6,381 bases of DNA from Candidatus Rokuibacteriota bacterium (lineage in GTDB: Bacteria > JAUVQV01): NCBI GenBank assembly GCA_030597995.1, contig JAUVQV010000059.1, forward strand, positions 1-6,381, read 5' to 3'. Shown piece after piece: positions 1 to 5,916 of this stretch (positions are counted from its first letter, which is position 1; each line of letters begins with the position of its first letter). The notes below the pieces were generated by a model. The model was not told the DNA's origin, searched no databases, and saw only the letters and a list, made by a program, of their open reading frames with translations. The translations under genes were made by a program, and so were the position numbers.

Positions 1-2
1 GG

Positions 3-344
3 TTCAACATCTCACACGGCTACAACCTCAACACCGTCAACCGGGCGTGGCTGGTCAAGGATTTCCTCATTGTCCGGCTGGGCGCCGGCTTCGTGATGAC
101 CCACCCCGAGACGGAGGTGCGGGAGCGGGAGAAGGAAGACGACGGGGGCCTCAACGGCTTCTATCTCAGCGGGGTGACGGCTCAGGCCGGCCTGTAAACG
201 CGGTTCGAGGTCGGGAAGAGCTTCTTCTTCTCCCTCGAGACCAAATTGACCGCGTCCTATGCTGAAATTCCCGTCGCCGGAGGCGAGGCGATGGTGCCGA
301 ACGTTGCCCTCCACAGCCTTTTCGGCATCGGGTACCGACTCTGA
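3..344 (+). pseudogene. 3' end of an outer-membrane beta-barrel-like protein with an in-frame stop
   Basis: The reading frame is open from base 3 and reads FNISHGYNLNTVNRAWLVKD onward. It reaches TAA at 195-197 after 64 codons. The same frame then runs 48 more sense codons to TGA at 342-344, ending LHSLFGIGYRL. The alternating polar/hydrophobic strands and the glycine/aromatic-rich end resemble the last strands of an outer-membrane beta-barrel, so the part after TAA looks like the natural C-terminus. The residue before the stop gives AGL-stop-TRFEV; a CAA (Gln) to TAA change would restore a continuous barrel. No ribosome site or good start lies just after the stop, which argues against a second gene. 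The 5' end is outside the window. I do not recognise the family. Alternatives are a sequencing error, a true truncation, or a functional protein ending at 197. Confidence 0.55.
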
Positions 345-385
345 TGTGGGAAGAACCCTCTTATTCTCATCGCGGTTATGAAAAA

Positions 386-413
386 TTGTTCCGCCCCTCC
401 AAGTTGGTATATA
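386..413 (+). promoter_or_regulatory. Candidate promoter for the thi operon
   Basis: TTGTTC (386-391) lies 16 bases before TATATA (408-413). The -10 is preceded by TG at 405-406, giving an extended -10 arrangement. Transcription would start near 420, leaving about 160 nt of untranslated leader before thiG. The -35 is a partial match only. The location, after the upstream gene's last stop and before the operon, is what supports it. The prediction is from motif matching alone. Confidence 0.35.
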
Positions 414-419
414 GTTGTG

Positions 420-583
420 AGCGTGCAAATCACCAATCTTGCTGAAGCGCAGCGCGCCCGCTTCCGCTACGGAAGGAATAGCCTGATCCCGGGCCGGGGT
501 GCGGACGGGGAGTGGACAACTCTGGGAACCATAAACATACCGCGCTGGCGCGGCTGCTGGTGCGAAGCAATCGGTAGGGAGGC
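420..583 (+). other. Hairpin-rich untranslated leader of thiG
   Basis: This stretch has no credible gene. It carries several short stems. GAAGCG (444-449) pairs with CGCTTC (459-464). CTTCCG (461-466) pairs with CGGAAG (470-475). CCGCG (540-544) pairs with CGCGG (549-553). The first two stems share bases 461-464, so they cannot form together. A TPP riboswitch would be expected before a thiamin operon, but the conserved CTGAGA box is absent. A CCTGATC (482-488) occurs before, not after, a GGGGTGC (496-502), which is the reverse of the aptamer order. I therefore do not call a TPP riboswitch. The leader ends in the thiG ribosome site, TAGGGAGG at 575-582. Confidence 0.35.
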
Positions 584-1390
584 ATGCCCGACACTCCCCT
601 GGTGATCGCCGGGCGGACCTTCAGGTCCCGGCTGATGATCGGGACGGGGAAGTTCCCCTCCGCCGCCGCACTGCGGAAAGTCATCGAGGCCTCGGGCACG
701 GAGATCGTTACCGTAGCCCTCCGCCGCGTTGACCTCTCACAGCCTGAGGCAGAAGGTATCCTATCAGCCCTTAACCATAAGAAACAGCTCATTCTGCCGA
801 ATACTTCCGGTGCGAGGAACGCCGAGGAGGCGGTGCGCCTGGCGAGACTTGCCCTGGCGGCGGGACTCGAACCGTGGGTCAAGCTGGAGCTTACACCGGA
901 GGCGCGTTACCTCCTCCCGGATCCTATCGAGACCCTGCGGGCGGCGGAAAAACTGGTTCAGGAGGGTTTCGTAGTGCTCCCCTATATCCAGGCCGACCCG
1001 ATCTTGGCGAAAAGACTTGAGGAAGTGGGTACCGCTACCGTCATGCCCCTCGCCTCGCCTATCGGGAGCAATCGGGGATTGAGAACCCGCGATCTGATAC
1101 GCATCATCATCGAGCAATCCAAGGTCCCCGTGGTGGTGGACGCCGGCCTTGGGGCGCCATCCCACGCCGCCGAGGTAATGGAGCTCGGCGCCGATGCAGT
1201 GTTGGTAAACACCGCCCTGGCCGACGCCGCCGACCATGGCGCCATGGCGCGCGCCTTCGCCCTGGCGACCGAAGCGGGCCGTCTGGGATACCTCGCCGGG
1301 TTGGGGCCGGAACGCGAGGGCGCGGAACCGTCTTCACCCTTGACCGGGTTCCTCGACGATCTGGAACGGCCGGAAGAACGCGGGACATGA
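584..1390 (+). CDS. thiG: Thiazole synthase ThiG
   Basis: ThiG is the cytoplasmic TIM-barrel enzyme that builds the thiazole phosphate of thiamin from deoxyxylulose 5-phosphate, dehydroglycine and sulfur carried on ThiS thiocarboxylate. The 268-residue product is normal length. It shows GTGKF (20-24), LPNTSGA (71-77), WVKLE (98-102), LLPDPIETL (110-118), [11 protein letters not shown] (153-163), VVVDAGLG (183-190) and [10 protein letters not shown] (202-211). By analogy with the studied enzymes, K100 is the Schiff-base lysine, with E102 and D186 as the acidic partners. ATG 584 was chosen because AGGGAGG lies immediately upstream; the last GG is only one base from ATG, so pairing probably uses the upstream AGG. 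GTG 602 has no ribosome site. It is the first gene of the operon, and its stop overlaps the thiH start by ATGA. Confidence 0.97.
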   Translation: MPDTPLVIAGRTFRSRLMIGTGKFPSAAALRKVIEASGTEIVTVALRRVDLSQPEAEGILSALNHKKQLILPNTSGARNAEEAVRLARLALAAGLEPWVKLELTPEARYLLPDPIETLRAAEKLVQEGFVVLPYIQADPILAKRLEEVGTATVMPLASPIGSNRGLRTRDLIRIIIEQSKVPVVVDAGLGAPSHAAEVMELGADAVLVNTALADAADHGAMARAFALATEAGRLGYLAGLGPEREGAEPSSPLTGFLDDLERPEERGT

Positions 1391-2508
1391 GTTTCGCCCC
1401 GGTGCTGGAATCGTGGCCCAGGGATCGGATCGCCGACCTGATCCATCGGACCCGCTCCCGGGACGTGGATACGGCCCTTGCGCGTGCCGAGCGGTCGATC
1501 AAAGATCTGGCGGCACTCCTTTCCCTGCAGGCGCGCCCGAGATTCGAAGCTATGGCGGTCGAAGCGAATCGACTCACCCGCCGGCACTTCGGACGGGTGG
1601 TTGGACTCTATGCGCCGCTCTACCTCTCCAATATATGCACCTCCGACTGCGCCTACTGCGGCTTCTCCATAAGATCGGGCCGACGGCTGAAACGTCTGAC
1701 GCTGAGTTCGGAAGAAATCTGCAGGGAGTGTGAAGCTCTCTCCGCCCGGGGATTCCAGCATATTCTCATGGTCACCGGCGAGGCGCCCCAAGTGGTCACC
1801 CCAGACTATCTGGAGGAGGCCGTTACCATCGCCCGAAAATACTTCCCGTCGGTGAGCGTCGAGGTCCAGGCGCTGAGCGGGGAACGGTACCGTCGCCTCT
1901 GTGAACGAGGTATCGAAGGGGTAACGTTGTATATGGAAACCTACGATCGCCCCACCTATGCCCGGGTGCATCGCCGGGGGGCAAAACTTGATTTCCGCGA
2001 TCGTCTCGACGCGATCGAGAGGGCGGGGCGGGCGGGCGCCCGGAGAATCAACATCGGAGCTCTCTTAGGCCTTCATCCCTGGCGAATAGAAGGTTTCCGC
2101 CTGGCCCTGCATGCACGCTATCTCCAAAAGGAATGCTGGCAGAGCGCATTTTCGATCTCCTTTCCGCGCCTGCGGTACGTACCGGAGGGATTCACGATTC
2201 CTTATCCTGTGGGTGACGCCGACCTTGTTCATCTTATGCTGGCGCTGCGCCTCTTTCTCCCCGAAGCGGGATTCACCCTCTCGACGCGCGAGCGCCCGGA
2301 GTTCCGCGATCATGTTATTACCCTCGGCGTTACCCTCTTGAGTGCCGGTTCGTCGACCCGTCCCGGCGGGTACACCTGCACCGGCGTCGAGACCTTGGAG
2401 CAGTTCGAAGTCGAAGACCAACGCCCTCCGGACCAGGTGGCCGCGGCTATCCGCCGGGCCGGCTACGATCCGGTCTGGAAAGATTTCGACCGGGCCTTTG
2501 ACGGGTAG
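1387..2508 (+). CDS. thiH: 2-iminoacetate synthase (tyrosine lyase) ThiH
   Basis: ThiH is a radical-SAM enzyme that cleaves tyrosine to p-cresol and dehydroglycine, the C2-N donor used by ThiG. The 373-residue product is close to the usual length (about 370-380). The 4Fe-4S motif CTSDCAYC gives C84, C88 and C91, spaced CxxxCxxC, after YLSN. Further family signatures are [47 protein letters not shown] and the C-terminal PGGY and [11 protein letters not shown]. The start overlaps the thiG stop (ATGA at 1387-1390). Only a weak GGAAG (1372-1376) lies upstream, so translation is probably coupled to thiG. The choice of ThiH rather than the flavin oxidase ThiO fits growth with little or no oxygen. 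It is 27 bases upstream of the preferred thiS start. Confidence 0.97.
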   Translation: MSFAPVLESWPRDRIADLIHRTRSRDVDTALARAERSIKDLAALLSLQARPRFEAMAVEANRLTRRHFGRVVGLYAPLYLSNICTSDCAYCGFSIRSGRRLKRLTLSSEEICRECEALSARGFQHILMVTGEAPQVVTPDYLEEAVTIARKYFPSVSVEVQALSGERYRRLCERGIEGVTLYMETYDRPTYARVHRRGAKLDFRDRLDAIERAGRAGARRINIGALLGLHPWRIEGFRLALHARYLQKECWQSAFSISFPRLRYVPEGFTIPYPVGDADLVHLMLALRLFLPEAGFTLSTRERPEFRDHVITLGVTLLSAGSSTRPGGYTCTGVETLEQFEVEDQRPPDQVAAAIRRAGYDPVWKDFDRAFDG

Positions 2509-2535
2509 ACAGACACAATTTGCCCGGAGGGCATG

Positions 2536-2736
2536 ATGCGCGTTACGGTAAACGGTAAAGGCCGAGAGGTGAGGGAGGGCACGACATTGCGTACACTCCT
2601 CACCGAGCTGAAAATAACCGCGGAGGCCGTCGTCGTAATGCGAAACGCCGGGGTCGTCCCTCCTGAAGACTACGACCCCACGGAACTGCGGGACGGTGAT
2701 GTGATCGAGTTGGTGCGCATCGTGGGAGGCGGGTGA
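2536..2736 (+). CDS. thiS: Sulfur carrier protein ThiS
   Basis: ThiS is a small ubiquitin-fold protein whose C-terminal glycine is adenylated by a ThiF-type enzyme, converted to a thiocarboxylate, and used by ThiG as sulfur donor. The 66-residue product starts MRVTVNGKGREV, a typical first beta hairpin. It contains LRDGDVIELV before the tail and ends VGGG, so the required terminal Gly-Gly is present. There are two adjacent ATGs, at 2533 and 2536. GGAGG (2526-2530) is 2 bases from the first and 5 from the second, and the family usually begins directly with the first strand, so 2536 is preferred. Its location after thiH rather than before thiG is less common. No thiF is in the window; the activating enzyme must be elsewhere. 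Confidence 0.95.
   Translation: MRVTVNGKGREVREGTTLRTLLTELKITAEAVVVMRNAGVVPPEDYDPTELRDGDVIELVRIVGGG
2724..2729 (+). promoter_or_regulatory. thiE ribosome binding site inside the thiS tail codons
   Basis: GGGAGG lies 6 bases before the thiE ATG at 2736. It is built from the last base of a Val codon plus the GGA and GGC codons of the ThiS Val-Gly-Gly-Gly tail. The site decides the thiE start: it favours ATG 2736 over GTG 2733 and over ATG 2754, which has only a weak GGGGA upstream. Confidence 0.65.
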
Positions 2737-3407
2737 TGCACCACGGGGAACGGATGGCCCGATTCCTTCAAACCGATCTCTACGTTGTGATCACGGAGCG
2801 CTACTGTGAAGGGCGCTCGCCCCTGAAAGTACTCCATGACGTACTCTCCGCCGGTGTCCGCACGGTGCAGCTGCGTGAAAAGGAGATGGACGACCGTGAA
2901 CTTTACGATCGGGCTCTCCTTTTTCGAGAGGCGACCCGACGGGCGGGAGCTCTCCTCATCGTCAATGACCGACCGGACGTCGCCCTGGCCTCCGGGGCGG
3001 ACGGCGTGCATCTGGGCCAGCGGGATCTGCCGGTAGGGGCAGCAAGGGGCATCGCATCGGAGCTCATCATCGGTGTATCCACCCACACCCCTGAGGAGAC
3101 CCTCAACGCCCAGGATGCGGGGGCCAGTTATGTGAACATTGGCCCCATTTTTCCCACCGCGACCAAGGAAACGGCCATGGGAGCGATCGGTCCTGAGGCC
3201 ATCGCTCGGATCGATTCAAAGCTCACCATTCCCTTTACGGTGATGGGCGGAATCAAGATCTCCAATATCGAAGAGGTACTGCGATACAGGGTGCGGCACG
3301 TGGCAGTGGTAACCGCCGTTACCGCGGCGCACAATATCGAGTCGGCAGCAAAAGAGCTTCGAGAGGCTATAGGACGGTACCAGCCCCACCCTCATTTCTC
3401 AGAATGA
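2736..3407 (+). CDS. thiE: Thiamin-phosphate synthase ThiE
   Basis: ThiE joins hydroxymethylpyrimidine diphosphate and the thiazole phosphate to give thiamin phosphate and pyrophosphate, in the cytoplasm. The 223-residue TIM barrel is normal length. Motifs in order are VQLREK (44-49), VNDRPDVAL (76-84) with N77 and D78, DGVHLGQRD (89-97), GVSTHT (113-118), GPIFPTATK (136-144) with T141, T143 and K144, and VMGGI (169-173). These cover the pyrophosphate-, magnesium- and thiazole-binding positions known in the family. ATG 2736 overlaps the thiS stop by one base and has a well-spaced GGGAGG. It is the last gene of the operon. The C-terminus, RYQPHPHFSE, is a short extension without known role. 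Together with thiG, thiH and thiS it completes the thiazole branch and the coupling step; pyrimidine genes (thiC, thiD) are not here. Confidence 0.96.
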   Translation: MHHGERMARFLQTDLYVVITERYCEGRSPLKVLHDVLSAGVRTVQLREKEMDDRELYDRALLFREATRRAGALLIVNDRPDVALASGADGVHLGQRDLPVGAARGIASELIIGVSTHTPEETLNAQDAGASYVNIGPIFPTATKETAMGAIGPEAIARIDSKLTIPFTVMGGIKISNIEEVLRYRVRHVAVVTAVTAAHNIESAAKELREAIGRYQPHPHFSE

Positions 3408-3511
3408 AAAGGAAAACTCCTTCCCATTGGTGACTCGCTCGCTCACCCCGCACGCGGAAAATCTGAGAGGTTTCCCATAAGGTGGACAGAGCCGTGACGA
3501 TAAGGTTGCCC

Positions 3512-3568
3512 ATCCGCCTTGAAGAAGATCGGACACAGAGCCACTGTTTCTCTTAGGCGCGGTTTTTT
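3512..3568 (+). terminator. Possible intrinsic terminator after thiE
   Basis: ATCCGCCT (3512-3519) can pair with AGGCGCGGT (3555-3563), with one bulged C and one G-U pair. AGAA (3522-3525) and TTCT (3548-3551) add four inner base pairs. A run of six T follows at 3563-3568. The stem is long-looped and imperfect, and the run begins at the stem base, so this is a moderate prediction. It lies about 100 bases after the thiE stop in the convergent gap. The rest of 3408-3617 shows only weak stems, such as AAGGA/TCCTT at 3410-3423, and no gene I trust. Confidence 0.35.
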
Positions 3569-3617
3569 ACTGCGGGAGGGGCATAACCGGCCCTTGCTTG
3601 AAAGCTGGGGGCGAACG

Positions 3618-4406
3618 CTAGGGGTTTGTCTTATGCGACTTTATGACCAGGAGGATATTCTCGTCAACCCACTTGATATTGTCGAGGTCTTGAAAGGCCT
3701 TGGCGATATTTTTCTTGAAAATCTCAAGAGATACCGCCAGGTCTTCCGGACTGTAAAGAGAAAAAGTTGAATAATGCCTCGCCCGGACTTTTTCCACCAG
3801 CTCTACCAAAGAGGCGCTTCTTTCATATTTGAAATATTTGGCGGTTTCCAGCTCCATGGAATCAACAGATTCCGTCCATTTCACCATCACGTCGAGCTCG
3901 TGCAGGCGTGTCTCTATCTCGGAAAATCGTGGAAAATGTCTTCCCCAGATATTACGGGCGTTCTGACTCCTGAGCCTGGTGTAAATGAAGAGCCTCCCGC
4001 CCGGTCTCAACGCTTCGCAGGCCCCTTTCAAGAACTTGACAAAATCAAAGTGGTGTATCGCATTAAAGGTAAACAGACAGTCCATTGATTTCGGTTCAAG
4101 AGCAAAAGAATCAGCGGAGGCCCTAAAAGTCCTAAAGTTGGTAGCGCCATTTCGGTTCAGATATCGAGAGGTTTCTTCGAGCATCGCCTCGTTTATATCC
4201 ACACAGACCAAGTGCGGGTTATTTAAATGCTCCAAGAGAAATAGGCAATAACGTCCGGCGCCGCAGCCGATGTCGGCGGCGTTGATTTGCGGGACACCCT
4301 TCATGATTTTGCTGATATAGAGGATCGGCTCAATATCGGTGGTCCGTACCCGGCGGTAATCCGACGCCAGCCGGGAAAAGTGCTCGTGATGGTCAACAGT
4401 GCTCAT
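3618..4406 (-). CDS. Class I SAM-dependent methyltransferase, substrate unknown
   Basis: The 262-residue product has a Rossmann methyltransferase core. Motif I AADIGCGAGRY (43-53) binds SAM. D70 in VCVDIN is the expected acidic ribose contact. FNAIHHF (114-120) and LRPGGRLFIYTR (133-144) match the post-motif region of UbiE-like/Methyltransf_11-25 proteins. The C-terminal 110 residues are charged and specific to this protein, so I do not name a substrate. ATG 4406 is preferred because HFSRLASDYRRVR begins where such proteins usually do and AAAGG lies upstream, although about 10 bases away. The frame stays open upstream to GTG 4541, which would add 45 basic residues. The gene is convergent with thiE and divergent from the PAP2 gene. 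It is visibly AT-richer than its neighbours (26 G+C in the 60 bases 4081-4140), which hints at separate origin. Confidence 0.85.
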   Translation of the reverse strand: MSTVDHHEHFSRLASDYRRVRTTDIEPILYISKIMKGVPQINAADIGCGAGRYCLFLLEHLNNPHLVCVDINEAMLEETSRYLNRNGATNFRTFRASADSFALEPKSMDCLFTFNAIHHFDFVKFLKGACEALRPGGRLFIYTRLRSQNARNIWGRHFPRFSEIETRLHELDVMVKWTESVDSMELETAKYFKYERSASLVELVEKVRARHYSTFSLYSPEDLAVSLEIFKKNIAKAFQDLDNIKWVDENILLVIKSHKTNP

Positions 4407-4796
4407 CGTTAACTTACCTTTGTCTTTACGTGTAAGCGCTAATTTTTTAAGTGCCGTCAATCGCCGCGCCGAGATCATGATCCGAGTCAAAAGCGGCGAC
4501 AACCTCGACGGGGCTGTAACCCTTGTGTGGGGTAGTATCACTCCGGCCGCAAACGCTGATTGGCCTTAATTCCCCGGATTCCGGTTATGGAGTGTACTGA
4601 AAAGAATACAATTTATTATTAAAAATGTCAAGATCTGGAGATGGTATTGATCGATTAGCTGCGGGGGGGCCGTGCCAGATTGTAAAAGGCGGGCAAAGCT
4701 CCCTTCCCCGACATGAGACCAGCGCCACTCCGGAACGAACGTGAGATTTATCTGTGATATTTGTACCTTACGGAGGTTATACTGCAAGGTGAGACG
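4407..4796. other. Divergent intergenic region
   Basis: This stretch separates the leftward methyltransferase from the rightward PAP2 gene. The left part would be a roughly 190-nt leader of the methyltransferase transcript if the promoter at 4603-4631 is used, or coding if translation starts at GTG 4541. The AT-rich block 4597-4630 holds that promoter. A run of seven G lies at 4663-4669. A second, poor leftward pair, TTGACG (4460-4455) and TTACAC (4435-4430) with 19-base spacing, is noted but weak. For the PAP2 gene I see only GATATT (4756-4761) with an upstream TG and no -35. I see no RNA gene here. Confidence 0.5.
4603..4631 (-). promoter_or_regulatory. Near-consensus sigma70 promoter reading leftward
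   Basis: On the minus strand TTGACA (4631-4626, a perfect -35) is followed by exactly 17 bases and TATTCT (4608-4603, four of six matches to the -10). The spacer is AT-rich. Transcription would begin near 4596 and run toward the methyltransferase, with about 190 nt before ATG 4406. This is the clearest promoter in the window, but it rests on motif match only. Confidence 0.6.
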
Positions 4797-5696
4797 ATGT
4801 TACTGCCACGTGAAAGAACGGCTTCCACTGTGAACATGGCCGGTTTCTATCCGGCCGCACTTTTTTGCGTCTTCTGCCTCCTTCCCGCACCCCCGGCCTG
4901 GTCGAGTTCCACCGGCCTCGGCCTGGCAGATTACCAGGAGGCGCCGGAGAACAGCGAACCGGAAGCCGGCAAATTCCCGGGGGATCCGGGCTTCATATCG
5001 GACACGAAAAGTGTCCTGAGCGCACCCTTCCGGTGGGGAAAGAGGGACTGGTTCACCTTTACGCTGGTCGCCGGGATCACCGCGGGGCTGTACGCCGCGG
5101 ACCGGGACCTCAACGAATGGGTGCAGGAAAAGCGGAGCCACACCAGCGATGAAATCTCAAAATACGCCGAGCTCTTCGGGAACAGATGGTACGTGGTGCC
5201 TGCTTTGGGAGCCTTTTATTTTTACGGAAGGATGGCGAAGAACGAAAGGGCCCGGAGGGCCGCCGTGCTGAGCGTGGAGAGCCTTGTACTATCCGGGGCT
5301 TTGACCGGCGGCCTCAAGTACCTCACTCATCGTCACCGTCCGAACACCGGAGATCCTCACGACGCGTGGGACGGCCCGGGATTTTCCTCTTCCCACCGGT
5401 CGTTTCCTTCGGGACACGCCGCATCCGCGTTTTCGGTCGCCGCGGTCCTGGCCTCGGAATATCAGGAGACCGTGCTGGTCCCTCCGGCGGCGTACGGGAT
5501 AGCCGCGCTCACGGCCCTCTCGAGGCTGAACGACAATAAGCATTGGGCCTCGGATGTCTTTTTGGGTTCGGCCATCGGTTATTTCACCGGCCAGGCCATA
5601 GTGCGCCTACACCGCCGGGAAGGAGACCGCAACGTCACCCTGGTTCCCGTGATAGGCCCCACCGGCGCCGGAGTTTTTCTCGCCGTCGGATTTTAA
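4797..5696 (+). CDS. PAP2-family membrane phosphatase
   Basis: This is a 299-residue member of the type 2 phosphatidic acid phosphatase family, which removes phosphate from lipid phosphates or diphosphates at the membrane. All three motifs are intact: KYLTHRHRP (174-182, KX6RP), SFPSGH (202-207) and SRLNDNKHWASD (242-253, SRX5HXXSD), with H207 and H249 the expected catalytic histidines. A hydrophobic segment at about 18-35 looks like a signal peptide or anchor. Later hydrophobic stretches lie near 85-101, 132-147, 155-176, 208-222, 226-244 and 254-269. The active site should face the periplasm. ATG 4797 was chosen with AAGGTGAG just upstream. An in-frame CTG (4782) sits 5 bases after a stronger GGAGG (4772-4776), so a rare CTG start is possible. 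The substrate (undecaprenyl diphosphate, lipid A or phosphatidate) cannot be told. It precedes a glycosyltransferase gene on the same strand. Confidence 0.9.
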   Translation: MLLPRERTASTVNMAGFYPAALFCVFCLLPAPPAWSSSTGLGLADYQEAPENSEPEAGKFPGDPGFISDTKSVLSAPFRWGKRDWFTFTLVAGITAGLYAADRDLNEWVQEKRSHTSDEISKYAELFGNRWYVVPALGAFYFYGRMAKNERARRAAVLSVESLVLSGALTGGLKYLTHRHRPNTGDPHDAWDGPGFSSSHRSFPSGHAASAFSVAAVLASEYQETVLVPPAAYGIAALTALSRLNDNKHWASDVFLGSAIGYFTGQAIVRLHRREGDRNVTLVPVIGPTGAGVFLAVGF

Positions 5697-5707
5697 ACTC
5701 GTCACAG

Positions 5708-5845
5708 CCGGGTTAGTCACGAGAGAGATTTTTCGTTCTGGCAAGGCGTCGCCGGAGTGAGCGCGGAGGCGTACTGTTGTACGCCGCACAAGCGAACGAG
5801 GGCGCAACGCAGCCAGGGCGGAAAAGATCCTCGTGAATAACCCGG
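5708..5845. repeat. 138-nt imperfect palindromic hairpin element
   Basis: Two 67-base arms (5708-5774 and 5779-5845) flank a TGTT loop, with the same centre for outer and inner stems. The outermost 16 bases match in 15 positions (CCGGGTTAGTCACGAG against CTCGTGAATAACCCGG). Bases 5729-5742 pair without a break with 5812-5825, counting three T-G wobbles. GCGT (5746-5749) pairs with ACGC (5807-5810). GGCGTAC (5768-5774) pairs with GTACGCC (5779-5785). All three wobbles place T in the left arm and G in the right, so RNA of the + strand would fold better than RNA of the other strand. It lies between the PAP2 stop and the glycosyltransferase. I see no flanking direct repeats and no second copy in the window. 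It may be a dispersed extragenic palindrome, a small mobile element remnant, or a strong terminator or processing structure. Confidence 0.8.
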
Positions 5846-5916
5846 GCTAGGATCCGGCCTCTAAGGCTCGGTATTTTGTAACTGCCGGTCTTGAAAAATT
5901 TCAGGAGACAGCAGGA

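Noticed and set aside
12..428. 138-codon minus-strand open frame opposite the barrel-like gene
   Set aside because: Its sequence has no family character, and the + strand frame reads as a barrel protein on both sides of the stop.
482..502. TPP-riboswitch-like fragments CCTGATC and GGGGTGC upstream of thiG
   Set aside because: The order is reversed relative to the aptamer, the CTGAGA box is missing, and no matching P1-P5 arrangement could be drawn.
982..1971. 329-codon minus-strand open frame across thiG/thiH
   Set aside because: It is antisense to two certain genes; GC-rich coding DNA commonly leaves such frames open.
3463..3469. CTGAGAG after thiE, resembling the TPP box
   Set aside because: It lies downstream of the operon on the + strand, with no accompanying CCTGAT segment and no thi gene after it.
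3519..3770. 83-codon + strand open frame starting TTG
   Set aside because: It overlaps the 3' end of the methyltransferase in antisense, has no ribosome site and no recognisable protein features.
5857..5878. Small GCCT/AGGC hairpin followed by TATTTTGT
   Set aside because: The stem is four base pairs with an interrupted T tract, too weak to call as a terminator.
5892..5903. TGAAA-AA-TTTCA palindrome before the glycosyltransferase
   Set aside because: It is short and AT-rich, with no promoter elements placed around it to support an operator.
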